A stretch of DNA of 35,358 nt from XYA12-FULL-58-9 sp001798605 (GTDB lineage Bacteria > Myxococcota > XYA12-FULL-58-9). This document shows positions 8,808 through 16,725 of the stretch, one piece after another (positions within the stretch are counted from its first letter, which is position 1; every line of letters starts with the position of its first letter). Both the position numbers and the translations under genes were made by a program. The stretch spans positions 1 to 35,358 of the forward strand of contig DAINMX010000043.1 in assembly GCA_036736205.1 (NCBI GenBank), written 5' to 3'. The notes beneath the pieces are model-generated. The model saw nothing but the letters and a program-made list of their open reading frames with translations. It made no database searches and had not been told where the DNA came from.

Positions 8808-9974
8808 ATGACCATGCGAGTTGTTGACCTATTGCGTTGTGTGCGGGACGGGGACCCGGTTTCTGCTGCGGAGCTGAAGGCCTTCATTGATGGCGTGGGT
8901 CGTGGGGAGGTTCCCGACTACCAGGCCGCCGCTTTTTGTATGGCGGTCTTTCTCAAGGGGCTCTCAGACGAGCTCACCGTGGCGTTGACCCTTGCCATGC
9001 GTGACTCCGGCGAGGTCATCGATCTCTCTGGGGTGCCGGGCATCAAGGTTGACAAACATTCCACCGGTGGAGTGGGGGACAAGATCTCCTTGCCCCTCGC
9101 GCCTCTCGTGGCAGCCAACGGCGTGCCGGTGCCGATGATCAGTGGACGCGGGTTGGGTCACACCGGTGGTACGTTAGACAAGCTCGAGTCGATTCCTGGG
9201 TTTCGGGTCGACCTCGATGTCGAGCGGTTTCGTCAACTCGTCGGTGAGCTGGGTGTGTGTTTGATTGGGCAAACAGGGGATGTCGCCCCCGCCGACAAGA
9301 AGCTCTATGCGCTGCGGGATGTCACGGCCACGGTGGAATCGATTCCGCTGATCACCGGTTCAATCCTATCGAAGAAGCTCGCCGAGGGGATTGATGCGTT
9401 GGTGCTCGATGTCAAAGTTGGGCGCGGCGCGTTCATGAAGACCGAAGCGAGTGCGCGGGCTCTCGCGGAGTCCTTGGTGCGTGTGGGCACTGGGGCCGGT
9501 CTCAAGGTGCGGGCCCTCATGACCCGTATGGAAGAGCCCCTTGGCCGTACCATTGGCAATGCCCTCGAGGTGCGNNNNNNNNNNNNNNNNNNNNNNNNNN
9601 NNNNNNNNNNNNNNNNNNNNNNNNNNNNNNNNNNNNNNNNNNNNNNNNNNNNNNNNNNNNNNNNNNNNNNNNNNGAGGTTGGCGCGGCAGCAGGTGGCTA
9701 TGTCACCGAGATCGATGCCTATGCATTGGGCCTAGCGGGGATGCGTCTCGGTGCCGGTCGTAGCAAGGCCGAGGACCCAATCGACCCCGCGGTGGGCCTT
9801 GAGGTACTCAAATCCGTTGGGGACGAGGTGAACAAGGGTGAGGCGGTGGCGCGTTTGCATCACAACGGCGGTCCAGCTCCCGACTCGGTTATCACCAACG
9901 TGCGGACGGCTTTTTCGGTCGGGCCGTCGGCACCCGTGCGAGGACCTTTGGTGATCGATCGCCTCGGCGCTTGA
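8808..9974 (+). CDS. deoA: Thymidine / pyrimidine-nucleoside phosphorylase, interrupted by an assembly gap
   Basis: Phosphorolyses thymidine or other pyrimidine nucleosides to base and (deoxy)ribose 1-phosphate, in cytosolic salvage. The N-terminal helical domain (VVDLLRCVRDGDPVSAAEL) is followed by the family signature around residues 83-122: KVDKHSTGGVGDK (phosphate loop), PMISGRGLGHTGGTLDKLESIPG and later GQTGDVAPADKKLYALRD. The C-terminal domain has GYVTEIDA ... RLGAGRSKAEDPIDPAVG. A 100-N run (9575-9674) falls after GNALEV. Related enzymes are about 430-440 residues and have some 85-90 residues between GNALEV and GYVxxIDA, whereas only about 40 fit here, so real sequence is missing. The flanking frames agree, so the true gap is 1 modulo 3. 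Whether it is deoA or pdp cannot be decided by eye. Confidence 0.92.
   Translation: MTMRVVDLLRCVRDGDPVSAAELKAFIDGVGRGEVPDYQAAAFCMAVFLKGLSDELTVALTLAMRDSGEVIDLSGVPGIKVDKHSTGGVGDKISLPLAPLVAANGVPVPMISGRGLGHTGGTLDKLESIPGFRVDLDVERFRQLVGELGVCLIGQTGDVAPADKKLYALRDVTATVESIPLITGSILSKKLAEGIDALVLDVKVGRGAFMKTEASARALAESLVRVGTGAGLKVRALMTRMEEPLGRTIGNALEVXXXXXXXXXXXXXXXXXXXXXXXXXXXXXXXXXXEVGAAAGGYVTEIDAYALGLAGMRLGAGRSKAEDPIDPAVGLEVLKSVGDEVNKGEAVARLHHNGGPAPDSVITNVRTAFSVGPSAPVRGPLVIDRLGA
9575..9674. other. Assembly gap (100 N) inside the nucleoside phosphorylase
   Basis: Exactly 100 N, the same length as the other two gaps, so a conventional placeholder. Family length suggests the true missing sequence is about 240 bases. 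Confidence 0.95.
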
Positions 9975-9993
9975 ACGTCGCGGCGCACTGCAT

Positions 9994-10761
9994 TCACGAC
10001 GGTGACCGCTCCATCGCGAGAATCTCCCGGTATCGAGTCAGAGTCTCAGCCGCACTTCCGGCAAAGACAACCTTTCCATTGTGCAGAAGAACGGCGCGAT
10101 GGCAGATTCGTTCAATGGCGTCGGGGTCGTGGGAGACAAGAAGAACGGTTTTGCCCCCATCGAGGTGTTGCTGAATACGAGCGAAGCATTTCTTTTGGAA
10201 GCCCTCGTCACCGACACCGAGGATCTCATCAATGAGGAGGATATCCCCATCCACGTCGGTTGCAATGGCGAAACCGAGGCGAGCATACATGCCAGAAGAG
10301 TAATTCTTCACCGCAGTGTCCATGAAGTCGTGAAGCTCTGCGAAATCAACAATCTGATCGTAGCGGCGTTCCATCTCCGCCCGCGACAACCCCATGATGG
10401 CACCGTTGAGAAAGACGTTCTCGCGGCCCGTCAGCTCCGCGTTGAACCCGGCGCCGAGTTCGATGAGCGCAGATACTGACCCCCGAAGAATACACTTCCC
10501 TTCTGTCGGCTCGAATACGCGTGCCAGGATCTTGAGCAGCGTGCTCTTGCCGGAACCGTTGCGACCAACGATGCCGACCGCCTCACCTTCGCGAACATCG
10601 AGAGAGACTCCCCTGAGTGCCCAGAGATCGCTGTAGTTGTTTCTGCGTTTGACGAGATTGATCATCGTCTCTTTGAGAGTAAACGCCTTCTCGTAATGCA
10701 GACGGAACCGCATACCGACATCAACGAGTTGAACCAAAGGCTCCGACATTGAACGCCTCAC
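9994..10761 (-). CDS. wzt: ABC transporter ATPase for surface polysaccharide export (Wzt-type, no carbohydrate-binding tail)
   Basis: Powers export of a lipid-linked glycan across the inner membrane with the permease encoded just upstream. Walker A is GRNGSGKST (66-74), the Q/D-rich middle ELGAGFNAELTGRENV is typical of the polysaccharide-exporter (TagH/Wzt) subfamily, the signature is YSSGM (154-158), Walker B is ILLIDE (174-179) and the switch His is 211. At 255 residues it has only the nucleotide-binding domain; the C-terminal domain that reads terminal caps in E. coli O8/O9a Wzt is absent. Its GTG start overlaps the permease stop by 4 nt (GTGA), showing translational coupling; an internal ATG at 10749 is an alternative start. 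It is the last gene of the minus-strand run. Confidence 0.93.
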   Translation of the reverse strand: MRRSMSEPLVQLVDVGMRFRLHYEKAFTLKETMINLVKRRNNYSDLWALRGVSLDVREGEAVGIVGRNGSGKSTLLKILARVFEPTEGKCILRGSVSALIELGAGFNAELTGRENVFLNGAIMGLSRAEMERRYDQIVDFAELHDFMDTAVKNYSSGMYARLGFAIATDVDGDILLIDEILGVGDEGFQKKCFARIQQHLDGGKTVLLVSHDPDAIERICHRAVLLHNGKVVFAGSAAETLTRYREILAMERSPS

Positions 10762-11531
10762 ACACGCAGAATGAAACGCCCTTCGAAGCGCAGGAAAATG
10801 GAGAAACCGAACATGAACATCGCCAATGCGCTCGTGCCCGCAATCACGACTGCCGTCAAATCAGGCAGTCGACCGTCAAAGATGGGAATCCGAAAACACT
10901 CAATGATATGGGCCATCGGGTTCCAGTTGAAAGCAAATCGGTATGTCTCGGGGACCATGTCCGTCCGATAGATGACAGGGGAAAGATAGAACCACGCCTG
11001 GATGATGACCTCGGTCATGTGGGTAAAATCGCGAAAGAACACGTTGAGACACGAGAAGATGAAGGCCACACCGCAGGTGAAAAGCGCCACAAACAAGATA
11101 GAAGCCGGAAGAAAGAGAAGTGCGGGCGTCAGGGGTTTGCCAAGGAGCACGACGAGCAGAAACAGAGGAACTAGAGCCAACAGGAAGTTGACCAATGAGG
11201 AGAGTACCGCCGACAACGGGATGAGCGACTTTGGAATGTAGACTTTCTTGAGTAAGCTGCCCTTGCTCACCACCGACATGAGGGCGAGGCTCACGGCCTG
11301 CGAGAAAAATATCCAAGGGAGCAACCCCGAGATCAGCAACACCGAGTAGGACTTGATGTTGAATTTCATGATAGTGGAAAACACGACAGCCAAAACGGTC
11401 ATCATCAACAGCGGATTGAGCATCGTCCAGAAGAAACCGAGGACCGAACGCCGATAGCGCAGCTTCAGCTCAGTCACCACGAGGTTCTTTAGCAGCTCGC
11501 GATATTTGAAAATCTCAACGAGTCTATTCAT
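10758..11531 (-). CDS. wzm: ABC-2 type polysaccharide export permease (Wzm-type)
   Basis: 257 residues with about six membrane segments, the usual size for Wzm/KpsM/TagG permeases. The N-terminal amphipathic block FKYRELLKNLVVTELKLRYR followed by SVLGFFWTMLNPLLMM is the classic start of this family, and a later block FRDFTHMTEVIIQAWFYLSPVIY is also characteristic. It forms the channel through which undecaprenyl-linked glycan crosses the inner membrane. Its ATG at 11531 overlaps the stop of a 22-codon relic ORF (ATGA), and its own stop overlaps the start of the ATPase (GTGA), so it is the middle member of a coupled set. Confidence 0.93.
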   Translation of the reverse strand: MNRLVEIFKYRELLKNLVVTELKLRYRRSVLGFFWTMLNPLLMMTVLAVVFSTIMKFNIKSYSVLLISGLLPWIFFSQAVSLALMSVVSKGSLLKKVYIPKSLIPLSAVLSSLVNFLLALVPLFLLVVLLGKPLTPALLFLPASILFVALFTCGVAFIFSCLNVFFRDFTHMTEVIIQAWFYLSPVIYRTDMVPETYRFAFNWNPMAHIIECFRIPIFDGRLPDLTAVVIAGTSALAMFMFGFSIFLRFEGRFILRV

Positions 11532-11596
11532 CCAATGTGCCAGAATGATAAAGAGAGCCGGACTCCGGTGATTCCAGTGATGAGGGCATTTTTCAC
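11528..11596 (-). pseudogene. 22-codon remnant of a GDP-mannose 4,6-dehydratase-like gene
   Basis: GGAGG lies four bases before a GTG start, followed by codons for M/V-K-N-A-L-I-T-G-I-T-G, the near-invariant N terminus of extended SDR sugar dehydratases (GDP-mannose 4,6-dehydratases begin xxALITGITGQDG). The frame then reads VRLSLSFWHIG and stops in an ATGA overlap with wzm. This keeps the start, ribosome site and translational coupling but lacks the other 300-plus residues, which is what an internal deletion would leave. The nearby GDP-perosamine-synthase-like aminotransferase is the normal next enzyme after this dehydratase. Whether the peptide is made as a leader that couples wzm translation is unknown. 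Confidence 0.5.
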
Positions 11597-11820
11597 AGTG
11601 CCTCCAAGAACTTCATTCCGCCAGCCAGCTGTAGGTGGTGATCCATGCCCAGCGTTGAATGTCGAGCCGTCACCTTCGCGTGTCGAATCGCCGCCTGAGC
11701 GGTGAATCCACCCGGCAGCGTCAGTAGCGCAAAGGTGCGTCCCCGGCAACCCGGATTTGACAACCGGGCCAGCGAACGTGCGTGCGGAAAGCATACCAGT
11801 CGTAATACGACAATCGGTAT
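11593..11820 (-). pseudogene. Open-frame tail of an unidentified upstream gene, without clear start
   Basis: In a frame different from the relic, codons are open from about 11820 down to a TGA at 11593-11595 that overlaps the relic's GTG (GTGA). The tail reads ...RHAKVTARHSTLG then MDHHLQLAGGMKFLEAL. There is no ATG or GTG in a sensible place (a TTG near 11760 is possible), and a stop lies just upstream. It may be the 3' end of a truncated gene once coupled to the dehydratase. I do not recognise the family, and chance openness in GC-rich DNA is a real alternative. Confidence 0.25.
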
Positions 11821-12008
11821 TCCCTACTGACCACGAATGTTTCTTCTGACATTGCAGCTGTTGCCGTCTGGTGTGGTTGCTATGTCATGTGCCACGCAGA
11901 GGCCGTTGGTGCCCAACGACTGCTAGGTCGCGTTGCCCGTCTTGAGCGCAGCTTAGTCAACCCTCGACACGATCCTGGCAACCGATCTGGAGCGATACGA
12001 GCAAGGAA
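11821..12008. other. Non-coding region between the sulfatase-like gene and the relics
   Basis: No convincing gene is seen on either strand here; with the relics at 11528-11820 this makes about 480 bases between intact genes in an otherwise overlapping operon. It probably marks the site of a deletion or insertion. Confidence 0.5.
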
Positions 12009-14225
12009 CTACTCGGCAGTGTCGGGGGCAAACGCGACGTAGTCAAACAAGACCGCCGTTGGGCGGAGATCGGGGGATCCCATTTCGTACTTTCTAAATT
12101 GAGAGAATTGAAACTCTATTGAACTCGTGTCTGGGCGGTCTTTGTCTGCTGGCAAGTTGATTCGGTGGCTCTTGAATTGCGCGCCGTCGCCGGCGATCTT
12201 CCAGCTGCCGATTTCTTTTGAATCGACGAGAATCGTTATGATCTCCGGGCTGTCATATTTGGGGGTCAAGAACCGTGCGGTCATCTCTGTGGCACCTGCT
12301 GGCAATCCATTGAAGATTGCGGCCGTTGGACCGAGAGCCCAAACCACACTCGTGGGTTGACCGATGACCACTTGCTCATCTGCGCTCCAACCTTCCCCCA
12401 TAAATGCCCTGCTGTTCTCCTCTCCCATGTCCACCTTCAGGGTGGAGAGGCGCAGCCCCGGCCGAAAACGACGGCCTTGCATCGACCAAGCCCGCTCGTC
12501 ATACACAGACCCAGCGACGACGTAGGTGTCCAGGTTTCGAAGATACTCAGCTTGCCAGTTCTCGTTGCGCCATGTGTAGTTGAAATAATGTCGCAGACGT
12601 GTCGGCTTTTCGCCTTCTGCAAATGCGGAGCGGCCTGGTAGGTCCTGCGCGAGTCCGAGAAGGTCCGCGATCGTGGCAGGAACGTCTGTCAACATTGTCG
12701 GTAAGTGTGAGATTTGCAACGGGCCCCTGTTGTCCGGTGGCTTGATGGCAAGAAGCGCGACAGCGCTTCCGACAATGCTTGGGCTTTCCGGACGTTGGAG
12801 GATATTCGAGGCGTTGAGATCTGATTCCATATTGACCGGGTAACCGGCACCGTGATCAGCCTGAATGACAATGAGTGAGGAGTCATACAGTTCCAATGAA
12901 CGGAGCTTATTGAGGATCTTGATCACCAAGCTTGTTGCGCAACGGGACTGCCGGAGAATGGCGTCGCGACTTCCCGCAATGGGTGCATGACTCTTGCATT
13001 CTTCGTCTAGTACGAAAGGAGGGTGCGGGGTGAGCAAGTGGATGAACTTGTACACAGGTTGATTGGACCCGAGTTTGGAACGAGACAGCAGGTCAGTTGC
13101 AAACGCCTTTGCGGCAATCGCGGGGTATCGAGTGTCATCCTGGGCTCCCATCAATCTTTGGAGGAGCCAGGACTGGTCATTGTATATGAATGGTTTCAGC
13201 CAATGTGGAGCTATTCGAAACAGGGTGAGGTCCGCGACGACCGAACCGGCAAATCGCTCCTTGGATTCATTGGAAGTCCCATAAGGGTGCGGGATCTGGT
13301 AACACAAATGCCGCGGGCCTTGACAGTACATCGAATGCTCGACAGCCAATTCAACGCGATATCCAGCATTGAAGAGCACGCTGGGGATTGTTTCTCCATC
13401 GAGCACCTCGGTGACAAAACGACGCATGGGCATGGTGTTGTTGTAGACCCTGCCCGACAGGATTGCGGGAATACTCATGTAAGTGGTGGGAAAGGCGCCC
13501 ATGTTTTCCCGAAAAAACACAAACCCATCGAGCGCATTTTTCAAATCTCTTTGGCCCTCATTGAGAATGGTCTCAAAGACGTCAGTTTGAAATCCATCGA
13601 GCACAATGTGGATGACGTTCGACTGGGTCGAGAATTCGGACAGTTGAGGCGGGAGTTGCTCGGCTACCTCCGTTTGTTGGGTCTCGCTTTGATTCAGGCC
13701 GGTTACCGAGAGTATGGTGCCAACGCTTTGAATAACCAGGAGTGTGACACTGGCGAAGCCAACAACTGGAAGGATCTTCCTAAATAGACGCACAGACAGG
13801 AATATGGTGATGGTCCAAACAGAGAACTCCACCCATCCTCTCCACGGAGCGACACGCCAATCGATACCTTGTCCATCGAGCAGTCCGTAGTCCCATACGA
13901 GCAAACTGCCTTGGATCCATACCAAGCTCCCAGCCACCAAAAGCGCCACACGATAGGGGTCGACCATTCGAGCGGGCAGGACGTACCCGACGGCAAAAAG
14001 AGCCACAACGAGAAACCCGAATGCTGAGACGAAGTATGGGGCCAGAGCTGGCAGCGATGCCTTGAGTTCGGAAGAGTTCACAACAAAGGTGGAGAGAGGA
14101 CCGAATATGAACAGACTCGCACTCAGGAGAATCGCTGGCATACAGAGTGCGTGAGGGCGCCTCTGGTCCGTGGGGTTACTCTCAGTCATCGGTAGCGAAT
14201 GATTCACCCACAACCTCGGTAACAC
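12009..14225 (-). CDS. Membrane sulfatase/phosphatase-superfamily enzyme with C-terminal beta-sandwich
   Basis: 738 residues, or 726 if the ATG at 14189 (MTESNPTDQ) is the start, which I prefer. The N-terminal third has about five membrane segments. The catalytic domain begins NVIHIVLDGFQTDVF (metal-binding Asp), continues with TYMSIPAILSG at the nucleophile position (Ser or Thr where sulfatases have CxPSR), FIHLLTPHPPFV (His) and VIQADHGAG (Asp-His pair). A Cys is missing, so a formylglycine sulfatase is unlikely; a phosphotransferase or phosphatase that decorates the glycan, as in LTA-synthase and phosphoethanolamine-transferase relatives, is more likely. The last 150 residues are a beta-sandwich (ILVDSKEIGSWKI ... 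VLFDYVAFAP). It is 10 bases from the acetyltransferase and part of the polysaccharide operon. Confidence 0.85.
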   Translation of the reverse strand: MLPRLWVNHSLPMTESNPTDQRRPHALCMPAILLSASLFIFGPLSTFVVNSSELKASLPALAPYFVSAFGFLVVALFAVGYVLPARMVDPYRVALLVAGSLVWIQGSLLVWDYGLLDGQGIDWRVAPWRGWVEFSVWTITIFLSVRLFRKILPVVGFASVTLLVIQSVGTILSVTGLNQSETQQTEVAEQLPPQLSEFSTQSNVIHIVLDGFQTDVFETILNEGQRDLKNALDGFVFFRENMGAFPTTYMSIPAILSGRVYNNTMPMRRFVTEVLDGETIPSVLFNAGYRVELAVEHSMYCQGPRHLCYQIPHPYGTSNESKERFAGSVVADLTLFRIAPHWLKPFIYNDQSWLLQRLMGAQDDTRYPAIAAKAFATDLLSRSKLGSNQPVYKFIHLLTPHPPFVLDEECKSHAPIAGSRDAILRQSRCATSLVIKILNKLRSLELYDSSLIVIQADHGAGYPVNMESDLNASNILQRPESPSIVGSAVALLAIKPPDNRGPLQISHLPTMLTDVPATIADLLGLAQDLPGRSAFAEGEKPTRLRHYFNYTWRNENWQAEYLRNLDTYVVAGSVYDERAWSMQGRRFRPGLRLSTLKVDMGEENSRAFMGEGWSADEQVVIGQPTSVVWALGPTAAIFNGLPAGATEMTARFLTPKYDSPEIITILVDSKEIGSWKIAGDGAQFKSHRINLPADKDRPDTSSIEFQFSQFRKYEMGSPDLRPTAVLFDYVAFAPDTAE

Positions 14226-14235
14226 AGTTTGCGAT

Positions 14236-14715
14236 TCAGGTGGAACGTTTTGGTGACAAATCGAAGTAACCGATCAGCTCGGACTCTGACGCGTCTTGGA
14301 ACACGTAGCCGAGTTTCTCGTAGAGGTGTCGCGCCGCGTGGTTGTCTTTGTAGACCTTGAGTCGGATCTTGGGAGCCGCACGCAGGTGTGCGGCTGCGTG
14401 TAGATGGAGCATCATGAGCTTGCCCAAGCCCAGTTTGCGAGCCTTGGCGCTCACGTAGATGCCGAGGCTGGGGATCTCGTATCCTTCGTCCCAACCGCGC
14501 AGCATCCCATAGGCGAGTACCCGTGGCTCGTCGTCCATCATGACGTAATACTCGTCGCTGCCTCTGTAACGGCAGAGCTCATTCGCATGGGCGGCGGTGA
14601 AAGGATGCGGGTGGAACTGTTCGTCTGCTCCCGAAAAATGAACCTCTTCGAAAAGAGAAAACAACGGTTCGACGAGCTCAGGAGCAAGTCCGACGATTTT
14701 CAACACCGTGGTCAA
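14236..14715 (-). CDS. GNAT family N-acetyltransferase
   Basis: 159 residues. The fold signature is present: strand ASLGIYV-like block (EIPSLGIYVSAKAR) then the acetyl-CoA pyrophosphate loop RKLGLGKLMMLHLHAAA (93-109), and IRLKVYKDNHAARHLYEKLGYV (117-138), the classic motif B. It transfers an acyl group from acyl-CoA to an amine. In this operon the likely target is the amino sugar made by the neighbouring aminotransferase, which is inference. The start is a TTG at 14715 that overlaps the stop of the glycosyltransferase (TTGA); a GTG at 14706 is the other choice. Confidence 0.88.
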   Translation of the reverse strand: MTTVLKIVGLAPELVEPLFSLFEEVHFSGADEQFHPHPFTAAHANELCRYRGSDEYYVMMDDEPRVLAYGMLRGWDEGYEIPSLGIYVSAKARKLGLGKLMMLHLHAAAHLRAAPKIRLKVYKDNHAARHLYEKLGYVFQDASESELIGYFDLSPKRST

Positions 14716-15767
14716 CTTTCTTGTTTGATGAGGGAACTGAGAAACTTGCCACCGCGGCTGTGAACCAATTTCACCACCGCCTTTGCCAGCTCGTTCATGG
14801 AAAGCTCATCGCCAACGACGGGGCCGGATTTGGCGATCTGTTGTCGGAGTAGGCCGCGCGCGCAGTAGAGGGGACTGCGGAAGTTCAATGCAAACCACAA
14901 CGACTTGAAATAGGCGGTGCGGTAAACCAGATGGTGTGTGTCGCCGCTGTGATTGGCGTGGATGGTCTGGTAGAGATAGTCGCTGATCGCTTGCACGATG
15001 AACGGCGACACACGACCGTAGTCGCGGATCTGAACCGCCACTACGTCGGCAAGCAGAGGCAAGGTGGCGGTGGTGGTCTTTGTTTCTGCGTACCAGCGGT
15101 TGCCCGATATGTCTGTTTCCACGCCAACGAAAGTACTGCCGACACGCGCGAGCCTCACCCAAAGGTCGTAGTCCATGGCGAACTGAAGGTTCCGATCCAC
15201 TCCTCCCGCCCGTTCGTATACCGAACGGCGGAAGAATACCGACGGTTGCGCCACGTAGCCTTTGGTGAACAATTCGTGACAAACATCGACGTCTGGGCCC
15301 ACCGCGATTGTTGGGTATGGACGTTGATACTCGCCTGCCTTGTTCATGTAGTGCCCTTGGCCCACCACAACATCTGCATTGGGGTTCGCACGAACTGCTC
15401 GGTCGACATGGAAGAGGGCTCGGTTGACCTGTATGTCGTCGGAGTTGAGCCAACCCAACCATTCGTGAGTGGCCAGGGAGAAGCCCTTCTGCAACGCATC
15501 ACTTTGGCCCTCGTCGGGTTCGCTGACCCAACGGATGCGATCACCGTAGGTGCGGAGCACGTCGACGGTCTCGTCGGTGGAGCCGCCGTCCATGACCAAG
15601 ATTTCGAGGCGCGGGTATTCCTGCTGCAGCAGGCTGTCGAGAGTATTGCCGATGAAGTTCCCCTGGTTGAATGAGGGGACTACGATGGAGAAGTCCGTTG
15701 TTGGATGCCCTGACGTTAGGGGTATCGGTTCTGATGCGGGCCTAGACGCGACCATTGAGGCTCCCAT
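14712..15767 (-). CDS. Family 2 glycosyltransferase
   Basis: 351 residues, inverting GT-A enzyme. FSIVVPSFNQGNFIGNTLDSLL (26-47) is the nucleotide-binding start, MDGGSTDET (59-67) follows, and WLNSDD (106-111) is the metal-binding DxD site; QPSVFFRRSVYERAGG and MDYDLWVRLARVG form the acceptor-side block. It adds a sugar from a nucleotide donor to the growing glycan at the cytosolic face. It resembles the GT2 genes at 15742 and 20652, so these are likely paralogues from duplication. The ATG at 15767 overlaps the upstream glycosyltransferase by 26 bases; a second ATG at 15755 would cut the overlap to 14. The C-terminal 110 residues are helical and could sit on the membrane. Confidence 0.92.
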   Translation of the reverse strand: MGASMVASRPASEPIPLTSGHPTTDFSIVVPSFNQGNFIGNTLDSLLQQEYPRLEILVMDGGSTDETVDVLRTYGDRIRWVSEPDEGQSDALQKGFSLATHEWLGWLNSDDIQVNRALFHVDRAVRANPNADVVVGQGHYMNKAGEYQRPYPTIAVGPDVDVCHELFTKGYVAQPSVFFRRSVYERAGGVDRNLQFAMDYDLWVRLARVGSTFVGVETDISGNRWYAETKTTTATLPLLADVVAVQIRDYGRVSPFIVQAISDYLYQTIHANHSGDTHHLVYRTAYFKSLWFALNFRSPLYCARGLLRQQIAKSGPVVGDELSMNELAKAVVKLVHSRGGKFLSSLIKQES

Positions 15768-16725
15768 TGGCGAACCGCATTAGGTTGTTGAATCCACGGC
15801 CGACGCTTCGCGGTGCTAGGCGAAGGTTTAGCACTGCCCACGAGGCGATGGCCTTCATACGGATTGCTCGGGTTACCGGGGGCGATTTGCCCTCCATCCA
15901 GCTGGGGCCGTAGGCGTCGTTGTAAGCCTTCTGAAGAACCCAACTGAAGGGGACGGTGTTGTAGTACTCGTGGACCACCTCACAGATGCCGTCTATCAAC
16001 TCAGTGCGGTCATGTATTGTTTTGGCGTCCTCATGGAGGCGCGAGATCGACAAGTGTTCATCGATGAAGTGAAACTGGATGTCACGTTGCCAACGCAGCC
16101 AGAGCTCATAATCGAGGATCGGCGATGCGAGCTTGCCAGAAAGTGTCACCGCTTCACGGCGGAAGAACAGAGACGGCTGTGGCGGCAAACAACAATGCAT
16201 CATGCGCCGTCTCTGCTCACTGATCACGGGACTCCAATCTACCGGGTATTCGAATATCGTATTCAATTTTGCATCGGTGTAGTTGTTGCGGCCGTAAACT
16301 ACCAACGCACACCGGTTGAAATGAAAGAAGGTGACAATTTTCCAGAAAGTCTGGGGGAGATACAGGTCGTCGGAGTTGATCCACGCGATGATCGTGCCAT
16401 CGGTGGCGTCGATGCCCTTGTTGACCCCCTGAAACTGTCCCCCGTCCGGCTCGCTCACATAGCGAAGAATCTTTGGGTTCTTTTTTTTGTAGTGTTGGAG
16501 GATCTCCACCGACTCATCGGACGACCCACCGTCGGCTACGAACACCTCGAGTCGGGGGTAGCCTTGAGAGAACACCGAGTCCAGGGTTTCTGGGAGAAAC
16601 TGCGCCTGGTTGAAGGATGGGATCACCACGGCAATCTTGGGGAGTTTGCGCGGCGGGATCTTTTTGACCGTGGCAAGCTCTTCCCTGCTCGGCTTATAGG
16701 CCAGGCTTCGTTCCAACTCGTTCAT
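15742..16725 (-). CDS. Family 2 glycosyltransferase
   Basis: 327 residues, same GT-A architecture as its neighbour: IAVVIPSFNQAQFLPETLDSVF (31-52), VADGGSSDESVEIL, SEPDGGQFQGVNKGI, and AWINSDD (114-120) as the metal-binding site. LPPQPSLFFRREAV and LDYELWLRWQRD follow in the acceptor part. Thirty residues precede the domain and may help it bind partners. Its ATG overlaps the aminotransferase stop by 4 nt (ATGA), so it is coupled in the operon. Donor and linkage cannot be read from sequence. It is paralogous to the downstream GT2 but clearly distinct, so each probably makes a different linkage. Confidence 0.92.
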   Translation of the reverse strand: MNELERSLAYKPSREELATVKKIPPRKLPKIAVVIPSFNQAQFLPETLDSVFSQGYPRLEVFVADGGSSDESVEILQHYKKKNPKILRYVSEPDGGQFQGVNKGIDATDGTIIAWINSDDLYLPQTFWKIVTFFHFNRCALVVYGRNNYTDAKLNTIFEYPVDWSPVISEQRRRMMHCCLPPQPSLFFRREAVTLSGKLASPILDYELWLRWQRDIQFHFIDEHLSISRLHEDAKTIHDRTELIDGICEVVHEYYNTVPFSWVLQKAYNDAYGPSWMEGKSPPVTRAIRMKAIASWAVLNLRLAPRSVGRGFNNLMRFANGSLNGRV

